From Prevotella sp. (lineage in GTDB: Bacteria > Bacteroidota > Bacteroidia > Bacteroidales > Bacteroidaceae): 64,000 bases of DNA. Shown here one piece after another: positions 54,130 to 62,698 of this stretch (position 1 is its first letter; each line of letters begins with the position of its first letter). The position numbers and the translations under genes are program-made. Where the stretch lies: the NCBI GenBank assembly GCA_020026195.1, contig JAHHQW010000003.1, positions 16,293-80,292 of the forward strand, read 5' to 3'. The notes beneath the pieces were generated by a model. It was not told the DNA's origin. It saw nothing but the letters and a program-made list of their open reading frames with translations, and did not search any database.

Positions 54130-55593
54130 ATGTTTAAGAAAATACTCTCTGCTCTTACAGTAATGCTTTTTATATTTGGCATGAACGTAAGTGCTCAGGA
54201 TTTAAAGAATGCATCTCTGATGATGTCAGAGTTTGCAGAAAAAGATGTCGTGACATCTGGTGTTGGCTTGACTGATAATGAATTATGTGAAGACAACGAG
54301 AAAGGTGAAGTAAAAGATAACAGAATGCTTGTTAGCGATGCGACAGGTAGTAATGATGTTACTATTGCTGTAGATCTTGGTACGGTAATAGGTACTTCTG
54401 AAAGTTTCGAACTTCCTCTGAAGATTGAAAATACAGGCAGCAACGGCCTTTCAAGTCTTGAATTGGAAATTAATGTGGGTGGTGTTAAGACAGTGGCAGA
54501 AGTAAATGCTCCCAAATCAATGATAGGTGCTGGTAAACCTTTTGACTTCTCTGTTAATGTAAATATACCTTCTTCTGCTGCTTCTCACGAATATACTGTT
54601 AGAGTTACAAAGATTAATGGCGCAGCAGTAACAAATGATATAATAGGTAAAGGTAAGATGATTATCTTATCAAGAACTGCAGAGCATAAAGTATTCTACG
54701 AAGAAATTACTGGAATGTGGTGCGGATATTGTCCTCAGGGTATGGTTGCCATTGAAAAGATTAAGCAGGTTTACGGTGACAAGGTTGTCATAGTAGCTGC
54801 ACACAGTGGTGATGCCCTCAACTGCAAAGACTATTCTGCAATTACCAGTAAGGTACAAAACTATCCCGCTGTTAATTTAGATAGAGAACAGATGTCTATC
54901 AGTTCATACTTCGGAACAGATCACTCTAATTTTGGTATACAGAAAGACATTGATAAGTTGTTGAAAAACGTTTCAGTAGCAGAAGTCATTTCTAAGCCAA
55001 TCCTTGATGGAGATGTCCTGACAGCTAATGCAGAAGTAAAATTCCTCTATACAGGTGATGCTTCAGACTATGCTCTTGCTTATGTTCTTACACACGACGG
55101 TATGCAGGATGATGCATGGGTACAGGAAAACTATTTATCGGCTACTGATTTCTGGTCGACACAAGATCCTCTGTTCGACCCGTGGGTAAAAGCTGGTGAC
55201 AAAGTTAAAGGTGTAGTCTTTGGTGAAGTTGCAATTGCAGCAAAGGGTATCGAATCTGGTATCGCAGGATCTGTTCCTGCTGAGGTAACTGAAGACGTCC
55301 CTGTTACTCACTCTGTAGAATTTAATCTCAACGACTACAATATTATTCAGAATAGAGACAGTCTGAATCTCGTTGTGCTCCTCTTCAACACAAAGACAGG
55401 TGCTGTTGTTAATTCAGATATCATGTCTGTTAAAAAGGGTACGGCTGGAGTTGAAGAAGTCGAAGGAGAAGGTCTCAATGTTGTAGAAACAGCTCGTTAT
55501 ACAATCGATGGTCGTAGAATTAATAATCCTGAGTCAGGTATTAACATCGTTGAGTACTCAGACGGAACAGTTAAGAAAGTTATTGTTAAGTAA
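54130..55593 (+). CDS. Shortened Omp28-like T9SS protein, paralogue 3 (CGYC)
   Basis: 487 residues. It keeps the signal peptide, the Ig-like domain (about 75-175), the thioredoxin-fold domain with ITGMWCGYCPQG (Cys198, Cys201) and the T9SS tail (RRINNPESGINIVEYSDG). It lacks about 160 residues of the N-terminal beta domain. A stub, DNELCEDNEKGEVKDNRMLVS, aligns with the region around DEAWIGYWDGVVNDETALVG of copy 2, so the loss is an in-frame internal deletion. CGYC is the same active-site tetrapeptide as in E. coli DsbC, although the proteins are otherwise unrelated in layout. Confidence 0.87.
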   Translation: MFKKILSALTVMLFIFGMNVSAQDLKNASLMMSEFAEKDVVTSGVGLTDNELCEDNEKGEVKDNRMLVSDATGSNDVTIAVDLGTVIGTSESFELPLKIENTGSNGLSSLELEINVGGVKTVAEVNAPKSMIGAGKPFDFSVNVNIPSSAASHEYTVRVTKINGAAVTNDIIGKGKMIILSRTAEHKVFYEEITGMWCGYCPQGMVAIEKIKQVYGDKVVIVAAHSGDALNCKDYSAITSKVQNYPAVNLDREQMSISSYFGTDHSNFGIQKDIDKLLKNVSVAEVISKPILDGDVLTANAEVKFLYTGDASDYALAYVLTHDGMQDDAWVQENYLSATDFWSTQDPLFDPWVKAGDKVKGVVFGEVAIAAKGIESGIAGSVPAEVTEDVPVTHSVEFNLNDYNIIQNRDSLNLVVLLFNTKTGAVVNSDIMSVKKGTAGVEEVEGEGLNVVETARYTIDGRRINNPESGINIVEYSDGTVKKVIVK

Positions 55594-55614
55594 TTAATAA
55601 TATTATGGATTTAT

Positions 55615-55640
55615 AAGGCGGACATCAGTCCGCCTTTTTT
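55615..55640 (+). terminator. Terminator of paralogue 3
   Basis: AAGGCGGAC / GTCCGCCTT stem with a 4-base loop, then a T run. Confidence 0.92.
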
Positions 55641-55804
55641 ATTTTTGTCTCGTGTATATGCGTTGCCGCGGTATGTTATTTTATCTTTAACTTCCTTTTT
55701 ATTTCATTATAAATAGAATTTGTGCCAGCTAATATCTTCAGAGTTGTAATAAAAAGATACTAAATGAATGAATTTTATTGTGTAATGTCGTTTTTTTATA
55801 GATT

Positions 55805-55839
55805 TTTTATGCTTTATATTATAATTATTTGTAGATTTG
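55805..55839 (+). promoter_or_regulatory. Promoter of paralogue 4
   Basis: -7 box TAGATTTG (55832-55839), preceded by ATAATTATTTG. The aligned -33 position reads TTTT. Confidence 0.65.
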
Positions 55840-55891
55840 CAGTGTAGACAAATTGAATTGTCAATGTTTAACCTAAAAATAATTAATGCTT

Positions 55892-57841
55892 ATGTTTAAA
55901 AAATTACTATCTGCTCTTACAGTTATGCTGTTTGTATTCGGTATGAATGTAAGTGCTCAGGATTTTCAGAAAGCAAATTTAGGCAAGATAATGCCTAAGT
56001 TCGCAGGAAAGAATGTTATAACATCTAAGATTGATCTGGCCGCAGATGAACTCTGGACAGGTTACTGGGATGGTGTTGTAAATGAGAAGACTGCAATGGT
56101 TGGTGTACAGCAAACTAATGGTGTTACATATGGTTGTGCAATCAAGTATCCGGCAGGTTATGATATTGTTCAGGGAAAGACAATTAAAGGAATAAAGTTC
56201 TCTTTCCCCGATTCAAAGCATATTGCAAACGTTAAGGTGTTCATCGCAACAGAACTTCCTAATTCAGCAGAAGAAGCCAACGTAACTTATCAGGAAGTTA
56301 AAGAAATCACAGGTCTTCAGAACGAAAAAGATCCTTTCAACGAAGTAAGATTCGACACTCCTTATGTTGTAGATCCTTCTAAGCCCGTATACATCGGTTA
56401 TTACTTCGACGTAACAGGTGGTAGCACTAATGCTGAGAAATTCCCTGTATTGATCCAGCCGGGTAAGGATAGAAAGGATGCTATGCTGATGTGTTTCAAG
56501 TTAGGTTCTCAGGCTGAAGCATGGGCAGACTACAATGGACAGGGTTTTGGTGTTCTTGCAATGCAGGCTCTTATAAGCGGTACATTCGATGATTATGCAG
56601 TAAATGTTGCTAAAGATCTTGGAAGTATTATCGGTTCAAAGGGTAGTTTCGATCTCCCCATCGTTGTTGAAAACGCAGGTCTTAAGGGTTTTGAAAGCGT
56701 TACAGTAGAAGTTGACGTGAACGGAATTAAGACAGAAGTAGAGTCTAAGCCCAAAGCTCCTGTTATGGGTATCGGTACAAAGTATACTTTCACAGCAAAA
56801 GTTGCTACTCCTGAAACAATGGGAACTTACGACTACACAGTAAAGGTTACAAAGATAAACGGTCAGCCTGTTTCTAAGGAATCTGTTGGTAAGGGTCAGA
56901 TGATGCTTTTATCAAGAATTGCTCAGCACAGAGTATTCTATGAGGAATTCACAGGTATGTGGTGCGGATGGTGTCCGAGAGGTATGGTTGCCATCGAGAA
57001 GATTAAGCAGGTTTATGGCGATAAGGTTGTCATAGTAGCTGCTCATAGTGGTGATGCTCTCGCTTGTAACGAATATGCTAAGGTTATCAAGGTCTTTGCA
57101 ACTGGTTTCCCAATGGCTGCAGCTGATAGAATTTACAACGGTGATCCTTATTATGGTTCTGACAATACAGAATTTGGTGTTAAGAACGACATTGATAAGT
57201 TAATGGCTACAGTTCCTGTTGCAGAAATATTCTCTAAGCCATTCCTTGATGGTGATATTCTGACAGCTACTGCAGAAGTAAACTTCCTTTATTCAGGTGA
57301 TGCTTCAGACTATGCTATCGGTTATGTACTTACACACGATGGTATGAAAAATTCTAAGTGGATACAGGCAAACAACTATGCTAACTTCAAAGGCCAGGGT
57401 CTTGAAGACGTAGAACCTCTGTTCGAACCTTGGGTAAATGGTAAGAGCAAAGCAAAGGACGTAGTATATGGTGAAGTTGCTATGTCAGCTAAAGGTATTG
57501 AGTCTGGTGTAGCAGGTTCTGTTCCTGCAGAAGTAACAGCAGAAGTTCCTTTCACACACTCTGTAGAATTTGATCTCAGCAAGCTTAAGAAGATTCAGGA
57601 TAGAGATAAACTGAACCTCGTAGTAGTTCTTTTCAACACAAAGACAGGTACAGTTGTAAACTCAGCTATCATGTCAGTTAAGGATGGTACAGCTGGTATC
57701 GAAGAAATCGAAGGTGAGGACAGCAATGTTGTAGAAACAGCTCGTTACACAATCGACGGTCGTAGAATCAACCAGCCTGAAGCAGGTGTTAACATCGTTA
57801 AGTACTCTGACGGTAAGATTAAGAAAGTTATCGTTAAGTAA
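55892..57841 (+). CDS. Omp28-like thioredoxin-fold protein with T9SS tail, paralogue 4 (CGWC)
   Basis: 649 residues, full-length architecture as in copies 1 and 2, and closest to copy 2 by eye over the Ig-like and thioredoxin-fold parts (QMMLLSR and QHRVFYEEFTGMWCG are shared). Active site CGWCPRG with Cys358 and Cys361; third Cys in DALAC. T9SS tail RRINQPEAGVNIVKYSDG. The start at 55892 matches the other copies; an ATG two codons earlier (55886) is possible. It ends before a terminator that differs from those of copies 1-3. Confidence 0.88.
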   Translation: MFKKLLSALTVMLFVFGMNVSAQDFQKANLGKIMPKFAGKNVITSKIDLAADELWTGYWDGVVNEKTAMVGVQQTNGVTYGCAIKYPAGYDIVQGKTIKGIKFSFPDSKHIANVKVFIATELPNSAEEANVTYQEVKEITGLQNEKDPFNEVRFDTPYVVDPSKPVYIGYYFDVTGGSTNAEKFPVLIQPGKDRKDAMLMCFKLGSQAEAWADYNGQGFGVLAMQALISGTFDDYAVNVAKDLGSIIGSKGSFDLPIVVENAGLKGFESVTVEVDVNGIKTEVESKPKAPVMGIGTKYTFTAKVATPETMGTYDYTVKVTKINGQPVSKESVGKGQMMLLSRIAQHRVFYEEFTGMWCGWCPRGMVAIEKIKQVYGDKVVIVAAHSGDALACNEYAKVIKVFATGFPMAAADRIYNGDPYYGSDNTEFGVKNDIDKLMATVPVAEIFSKPFLDGDILTATAEVNFLYSGDASDYAIGYVLTHDGMKNSKWIQANNYANFKGQGLEDVEPLFEPWVNGKSKAKDVVYGEVAMSAKGIESGVAGSVPAEVTAEVPFTHSVEFDLSKLKKIQDRDKLNLVVVLFNTKTGTVVNSAIMSVKDGTAGIEEIEGEDSNVVETARYTIDGRRINQPEAGVNIVKYSDGKIKKVIVK

Positions 57842-57862
57842 TTAACTTCAGAATTTATTAAA

Positions 57863-57900
57863 CAAAGGGCGAGTCTTATTAAGATTCGCCCTTTGCTTTT
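57863..57900 (+). terminator. Terminator of paralogue 4
   Basis: CAAAGGGCGA pairs with TCGCCCTTTG around a GTCTT / AAGAT inner segment, followed by CTTTTTA. Sequence unrelated to the AAGGCGG terminators of the other copies. Confidence 0.88.
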
Positions 57901-58278
57901 TATCTCAAAAAATATTTTCTATATGCCATATCGTTCGTGTGTTTTTATATAAAATTGTTTCTAAAATGATTTTGTATCAGATCTTTTAAGTTACGTATTT
58001 GCAATATGTTCTCTTGTCTTATATTCAAATAACATCTGTTTCTATTATATTCCTCGATTGTAAGATATTGATGAAAATAAAAACTAATACAATCTTAGTG
58101 AAAATACATATTACCGAATACTCTGTAAAAGAGTATTTTGTGTGTTGGTAAGATGCTGCCTTTGTAATAATCTGATGTCTGAAAGTCGTAAAAACATCTG
58201 TTTTAGCTGTGATTGCACGATATTTTCTAATTAAAACGCCGACAGTATCTAAATTACTCGCTTTTTTACCTATACTTG

Positions 58279-58308
58279 TTGCCGAATGAATTAAAATGAT
58301 TAATTTTG
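58279..58308 (+). promoter_or_regulatory. Promoter of purB
   Basis: -7 box TAATTTTG (58301-58308) with TTG (58279-58281) 19 bases upstream. The ATG follows 23 bases later. Confidence 0.7.
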
Positions 58309-58331
58309 TAGCCTAAATAACAAGTTTAATT

Positions 58332-59678
58332 ATGAATTTGGATATACTGACAGCCATTTCACCTATCGACGGACGTTACCGTGGTAAAACAGACCAATTG
58401 TCTGAGTATTTTTCAGAATATGCACTCATCAGATACAGAGTGCGTGTGGAAATAGAATATTTTATAATGCTCTGTGAACTTCCTCTTCCTCAGCTCAAGA
58501 ATATTGACAAGGAAAAATTAGAATCACTTCGCAACATCTACAGATATTTTAATGAGACAGATGCTGCAAGAGTGAAGGACATAGAGAAGATTACAAACCA
58601 CGACGTAAAGGCTGTTGAATACTTTATAAAAGAACAGTTCGACCGTATCGGCGGACTTGACGACTATAAGGAATTTGTTCACTTCGGACTTACATCACAG
58701 GACATCAATAATACTTCAGTTCCTCTTTCTATAAAGGAATCTCTTGAGAATGTTTATTATCCCGTGCTCGAAGAGCTTATCGGAATGCTCAGAACATATG
58801 CTGAAGAGTGGAAAGACATACCTATGCTTGCAAAGACACACGGACAGCCCGCATCACCCACACGTCTGGGTAAGGAAGTAATGGTGTTCGTATATCGTCT
58901 TGAAGAACAGTATGACGAACTGAAAAAATGTAAGATTACAGCTAAGTTCGGCGGTGCTACTGGAAACTTTAATGCTCATCATGTGGCTTATCCCACAATG
59001 GACTGGAAAGAAATAGGCAATCGCTTCGTAAGCGAACGTCTCGGTTTGCAGCGCGAGCAGTATACCACACAGATTAGCAATTACGACTGTCTTGGTTCTG
59101 TATTTGATGCTCTGAAGAGAATCAACACTATAATCATAGACCTTGACCGTGACTTCTGGATGTATATCTCTATGGAATACTTCAAGCAGAAGATAAAGGC
59201 TGGTGAGGTTGGTTCGAGCGCAATGCCTCATAAGGTTAATCCTATTGACTTTGAGAATAGCGAAGGCAACCTTGGAATGGCAAACGCAATACTTCAGTTC
59301 CTCTCACAGAAACTTCCTGTAAGTCGTTTGCAGCGCGACCTTACTGACTCTACCGTACTGCGTAACATCGGTGTGCCTCTCGGTCACGGACTCATCGCAA
59401 TGAAGAGTACTATGAAGGGACTTGGCAAACTGATTCTTAATGAGAAGAAACTTGAGGAAGATCTTGAGAACACATGGCCCGTGGTAGCTGAGGCTATACA
59501 GACAATTCTCCGCAGAGAGAACTATCCTCATCCTTACGAGGCGCTCAAGCAGCTTACAAGAACAAACTCAAAGATTACAGAACAGAGCATACACGAGTTT
59601 GTTGAGACACTTGAGGTAAGCGAAGATGTAAAGAAGGAACTGCGACAGATAACACCGCACAATTACACAGGTATTTAA
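58332..59678 (+). CDS. purB: Adenylosuccinate lyase
   Basis: Fumarase/aspartase-superfamily enzyme that acts twice in purine synthesis (SAICAR to AICAR and adenylosuccinate to AMP). The 448 residues show LTAISPIDGRYRGKTDQLSEYFSEYALI, the TSQDINNTS block, TLAKTHGQPA-like MLAKTHGQPASPT, GGATGNFNAHH and the signature GSSAMPHKVNPIDFENSEGN. It follows the E. coli-type sequence pattern. The pseudouridine synthase gene starts 59 bases later. Confidence 0.97.
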   Translation: MNLDILTAISPIDGRYRGKTDQLSEYFSEYALIRYRVRVEIEYFIMLCELPLPQLKNIDKEKLESLRNIYRYFNETDAARVKDIEKITNHDVKAVEYFIKEQFDRIGGLDDYKEFVHFGLTSQDINNTSVPLSIKESLENVYYPVLEELIGMLRTYAEEWKDIPMLAKTHGQPASPTRLGKEVMVFVYRLEEQYDELKKCKITAKFGGATGNFNAHHVAYPTMDWKEIGNRFVSERLGLQREQYTTQISNYDCLGSVFDALKRINTIIIDLDRDFWMYISMEYFKQKIKAGEVGSSAMPHKVNPIDFENSEGNLGMANAILQFLSQKLPVSRLQRDLTDSTVLRNIGVPLGHGLIAMKSTMKGLGKLILNEKKLEEDLENTWPVVAEAIQTILRRENYPHPYEALKQLTRTNSKITEQSIHEFVETLEVSEDVKKELRQITPHNYTGI

Positions 59679-59737
59679 TCAAAAAATATATATAATTTAT
59701 AAACAAGAAGCCGTGAGGCTTATAAAACATTTAAACA

Positions 59738-61117
59738 ATGAATCCAGAATTTGACAAGAAACAGGGAGGTTATTCTTCCGAAAGAGGTGAAAACGGCCGT
59801 GAGGGTTATAAATCACACGAAGGCTACAATGGTAGTTACAGAAACAATGGCGATCAGCGCGGATACCGTCAGCAGCGTGGCGGATACAGCAGACGTCCTG
59901 TTTACAGCAGCGATAACGGTGATGGAGAATTCCGTCCTAATGGTTTCGGTGCAGGTTTAAAAGGAAATGATGAGTTCGGTGGAAACAGACGCCCCTACGG
60001 TCAGAGAAGCGGATTCTCACGCGGTGACGGTTCTTACAAGCGTCAGGGTGGTTACCGTCCTCGTTATAACAATGGCGAAGAAGGCTCTGAGACTGCAGAA
60101 GGACAGCAGCGTGGCGGATACAGCCGTCGTCCGAACTATAACCGCCAGGGTGGCGGATACAACAGCGGACGTCAGGGTGGATATAATAATGGTCGTCAGG
60201 GCGGTTATAGCCGTCAGGGCGGATACGGACAGAAAAACGGTGAAGAGGGAGGAAGACCTTCATACGGACACAATCGTCAGGGTGGATATAATAATGGCCG
60301 TCAGGGCGGTTATGGTCGCCAGGGTGGTTACAACCGCGGACCGAAGATTGACACCGGAAAGGTACGTATCGATTACAAGGAAACAAACATCAATCCGGAT
60401 GATTCAATACGTCTGAACAAATATCTCGCTAACGCAGGTATATGTAGCCGTAGAGAAGCTGACGAGTTCATCTCAGCAGGCGTTGTGTCTGTAAATGGTG
60501 AAGTCGTAACAGAACTCGGTACAAAGGTAATGCGTAGCGATGTGGTTAAGTTCCACGACCAGACAGTATCGCTCGAAAAGAAAGTATATGTTCTTCTGAA
60601 CAAACCAAAAGATACAGTTACAACAAGCGATGATCCTCAGAACCGCAAGACAGTTATGGATCTCGTGAAGGATGCATGTCCTGAGAGAATATATCCCGTA
60701 GGACGTCTTGACAGAAACACGACAGGTGTGCTGCTGCTCACAAATGATGGTGAGATGGCAAGTAAACTTACACATCCGAAGTTCCTGAAGAAGAAGATTT
60801 ATCATGTATTCCTTGACAAGAACGTAACAGCACACGATATGCAGCAGATTGCCGACGGCATAATGCTTGAGGATGGTGAAGTACATGCAGACGCTATCGA
60901 ATATGCACACGAAACAGATAAGAGCCAGGTCGGAATTGAAATCCACAGCGGCAAGAACCGTATCGTTCGCCGTATATTCGAAAGCCTTGGTTATAAGGTC
61001 GTAAAGCTCGACCGTGTACTCTTCGCAGGACTGACAAAGAAGAATCTCCGCAGAGGTGACTGGCGTTTCCTTACAGAGAAGGAAGTTGATATGCTCAGAA
61101 TGGGAGCATTCGAATAA
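59738..61117 (+). CDS. rRNA pseudouridine synthase (RluB/RsuA type) with long RGG/GGY-rich N-terminus
   Basis: The 459-residue protein has a disordered N-terminal region of about 205 residues made of RQGGY, GGYNNGRQGGY and similar Gly/Tyr/Arg/Gln motifs. Then comes an S4 RNA-binding domain (IRLNKYLANAGICSRREADEFI) and the RsuA/RluB catalytic domain with Asp in GRLDRNTTGVLLLTNDG and SGKNRIVRRIFESLGY. It isomerises a uridine in rRNA. The low-complexity part probably binds RNA or promotes clustering. The short hairpin AAGCCgtgaGGCTT lies in the leader. Confidence 0.93.
   Translation: MNPEFDKKQGGYSSERGENGREGYKSHEGYNGSYRNNGDQRGYRQQRGGYSRRPVYSSDNGDGEFRPNGFGAGLKGNDEFGGNRRPYGQRSGFSRGDGSYKRQGGYRPRYNNGEEGSETAEGQQRGGYSRRPNYNRQGGGYNSGRQGGYNNGRQGGYSRQGGYGQKNGEEGGRPSYGHNRQGGYNNGRQGGYGRQGGYNRGPKIDTGKVRIDYKETNINPDDSIRLNKYLANAGICSRREADEFISAGVVSVNGEVVTELGTKVMRSDVVKFHDQTVSLEKKVYVLLNKPKDTVTTSDDPQNRKTVMDLVKDACPERIYPVGRLDRNTTGVLLLTNDGEMASKLTHPKFLKKKIYHVFLDKNVTAHDMQQIADGIMLEDGEVHADAIEYAHETDKSQVGIEIHSGKNRIVRRIFESLGYKVVKLDRVLFAGLTKKNLRRGDWRFLTEKEVDMLRMGAFE
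60170..60325 (+). repeat. Direct repeat in the Gly/Tyr/Arg-rich region
   Basis: A segment of about 50 bases beginning CGTCAGGGTGGATATAATAA occurs at 60170 and again at 60275, offset by 105 bases (35 codons), with a few synonymous changes. It encodes RQGGYNNGRQGGY and keeps the frame. Smaller CGTCAGGG units are scattered around it. Confidence 0.8.
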
Positions 61118-61151
61118 TATACCGACAGATATAAAAGATATATAAGATATT

Positions 61152-62552
61152 ATGGAAAAAATTAGTAGAACTAAAGTGGCAGACGTGCTGAAACGTACTG
61201 ACTTTGGCACTATTGTGAACGTAAAGGGATGGGTAAGAACTCGTCGTGGCAGCAAAACTGTAAACTTCGTTGCACTGAACGATGGTTCTACCATTAAGAA
61301 TCTGCAAATTGTTGTAGATGTAAATAATTTCGACGAAAACGTACTGAAAGATATTACAACAGGAGCATGTATCAGCGTTAACGGCGAACTGGTGGAAAGC
61401 CAGGGTGAACAGAACGTTGAACTGCAGTGCAGAGAAATCGAAGTACTTGGTACTTGCGATGCTACTTATCCTCTGCAGAAGAAGGGACATACAATGGAAT
61501 TTTTACGCGAACACGCTAATCTGCGTATGCGTACAAATACATTCGGTGCAGTGTTCCGTATCCGTCATAACATGGCGATGGCTATTCACAGCTATTTCCA
61601 CAAGCACGGATTCTTCTATCTTCATACACCTCTGATTACAGCCAGCGACTGTGAGGGTGCAGGACAGATGTTCCAGGTTACAACTATGAACCTCTATGAT
61701 CTGAAGAAGGATGAGAACGGCAAGATAGATTATTCTAACGATTTCTTCGCACGTCCTACAAGTCTTACCGTAAGTGGTCAGCTTGAAGGCGAACTTGGTG
61801 CAACAGCACTCGGCTCTATCTATACCTTCGGTCCGACATTCCGTGCAGAAAACTCTAATACTCCGCGTCACCTTGCTGAGTTCTGGATGATTGAGCCGGA
61901 AGTAGCCTTCAACGACATCATCGACAACATGGACCTTGCAGAGGATTTCATCAAGTACTGTATCAAGTGGGCTCTCGATAACTGTAATGACGACCTCGAA
62001 TTCCTGAACAAGTTCGTAGACAAGACTCTCTTTGAGCGTCTGCACTTCGTACTTGAGCACGACTTCGTACGTCTGAAGTATACAGAAGGTATTAAGATTC
62101 TTGAAGATGCTGTTGCTAAGGGTCACAAGTTCGAATTCCCTGTATACTGGGGTGTAGACCTTGCCAGCGAGCATGAGCGTTATCTCGTAGAGAATCACTT
62201 CAAGCGTCCTGTAATCCTTACAGATTATCCGAAGGAAATAAAGGCCTTCTACATGAAGCTTAACGAAGATGGCAAGACTGTACGTGCAATGGACGTATTG
62301 TTCCCGCAGATTGGTGAGATCATTGGTGGTTCTGAACGTGAGGCAGACTATGACAAACTTATGAAACGTATCGAAGAGCTCCACATACCTATGAAGGATA
62401 TGTGGTGGTATCTTGAGACACGTAAATGGGGATCATGTCCTCACAGCGGTTTCGGATTAGGTTTTGAACGTCTGATTCTGTTTGTAACAGGCATGCAGAA
62501 CATTCGTGACGTAATTCCTTTCCCGCGTACTCCGAACAGTGCAGACTTCTAA
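61152..62552 (+). CDS. asnS: Asparaginyl-tRNA synthetase
   Basis: Class IIb synthetase of 466 residues. The N-terminal OB-fold anticodon-binding domain ([25 protein letters not shown]) precedes the catalytic core with motif 2 [25 protein letters not shown] and motif 3 [32 protein letters not shown] agrees with an Asn rather than Asp enzyme. It lies 34 bases after the pseudouridine synthase gene and ends at a terminator. Confidence 0.97.
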   Translation: MEKISRTKVADVLKRTDFGTIVNVKGWVRTRRGSKTVNFVALNDGSTIKNLQIVVDVNNFDENVLKDITTGACISVNGELVESQGEQNVELQCREIEVLGTCDATYPLQKKGHTMEFLREHANLRMRTNTFGAVFRIRHNMAMAIHSYFHKHGFFYLHTPLITASDCEGAGQMFQVTTMNLYDLKKDENGKIDYSNDFFARPTSLTVSGQLEGELGATALGSIYTFGPTFRAENSNTPRHLAEFWMIEPEVAFNDIIDNMDLAEDFIKYCIKWALDNCNDDLEFLNKFVDKTLFERLHFVLEHDFVRLKYTEGIKILEDAVAKGHKFEFPVYWGVDLASEHERYLVENHFKRPVILTDYPKEIKAFYMKLNEDGKTVRAMDVLFPQIGEIIGGSEREADYDKLMKRIEELHIPMKDMWWYLETRKWGSCPHSGFGLGFERLILFVTGMQNIRDVIPFPRTPNSADF

Positions 62553-62571
62553 AAGGAAGTCGAGAAAATAT

Positions 62572-62609
62572 AATGGTATGTATGATTTTTATCATGCGTA
62601 CCATTTTTG
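62572..62609 (+). terminator. Terminator after asnS
   Basis: AATGGTATGTATGAT pairs with ATCATGCGTACCATT with two mismatches, followed by TTTTG. Confidence 0.85.
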
Positions 62610-62698
62610 TTTGCATTGCGCTGCCTGAAACTTTGCGTATGTCAGTCGGGCAGTGAAGACTATTTGTTATAGAATTAAAAAGTTTTAAAGTAAAAAAT

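Larger units (their letters stand above)
49430..57900 (+). repeat. Four-copy tandem gene duplication with promoters and terminators
   Basis: Four paralogous genes in the same direction, each a separate promoter-gene-terminator cassette of about 1.7-2.4 kb. The promoter core (ATAATTATTTGTAGnTTTGCA), the signal peptide region and the C-terminal 130 bases are close to identical between copies. The first three terminators share an AAGGCGG stem, while the fourth has a different sequence. Long identical tracts make the locus prone to recombination. Confidence 0.9.
57842..58331. other. Intergenic region between paralogue 4 and purB
   Basis: Holds the terminator of copy 4 and the purB promoter. A short inverted repeat, ATACTCTgtaaaAGAGTAT (about 58118-58136), lies between them. 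Otherwise AT-rich without a gene. Confidence 0.55.

Noticed and set aside
60170..60325. CRISPR or mobile repeat
   Set aside because: The repeats lie inside the coding sequence of the pseudouridine synthase, keep the frame and encode Gly/Tyr/Arg motifs.
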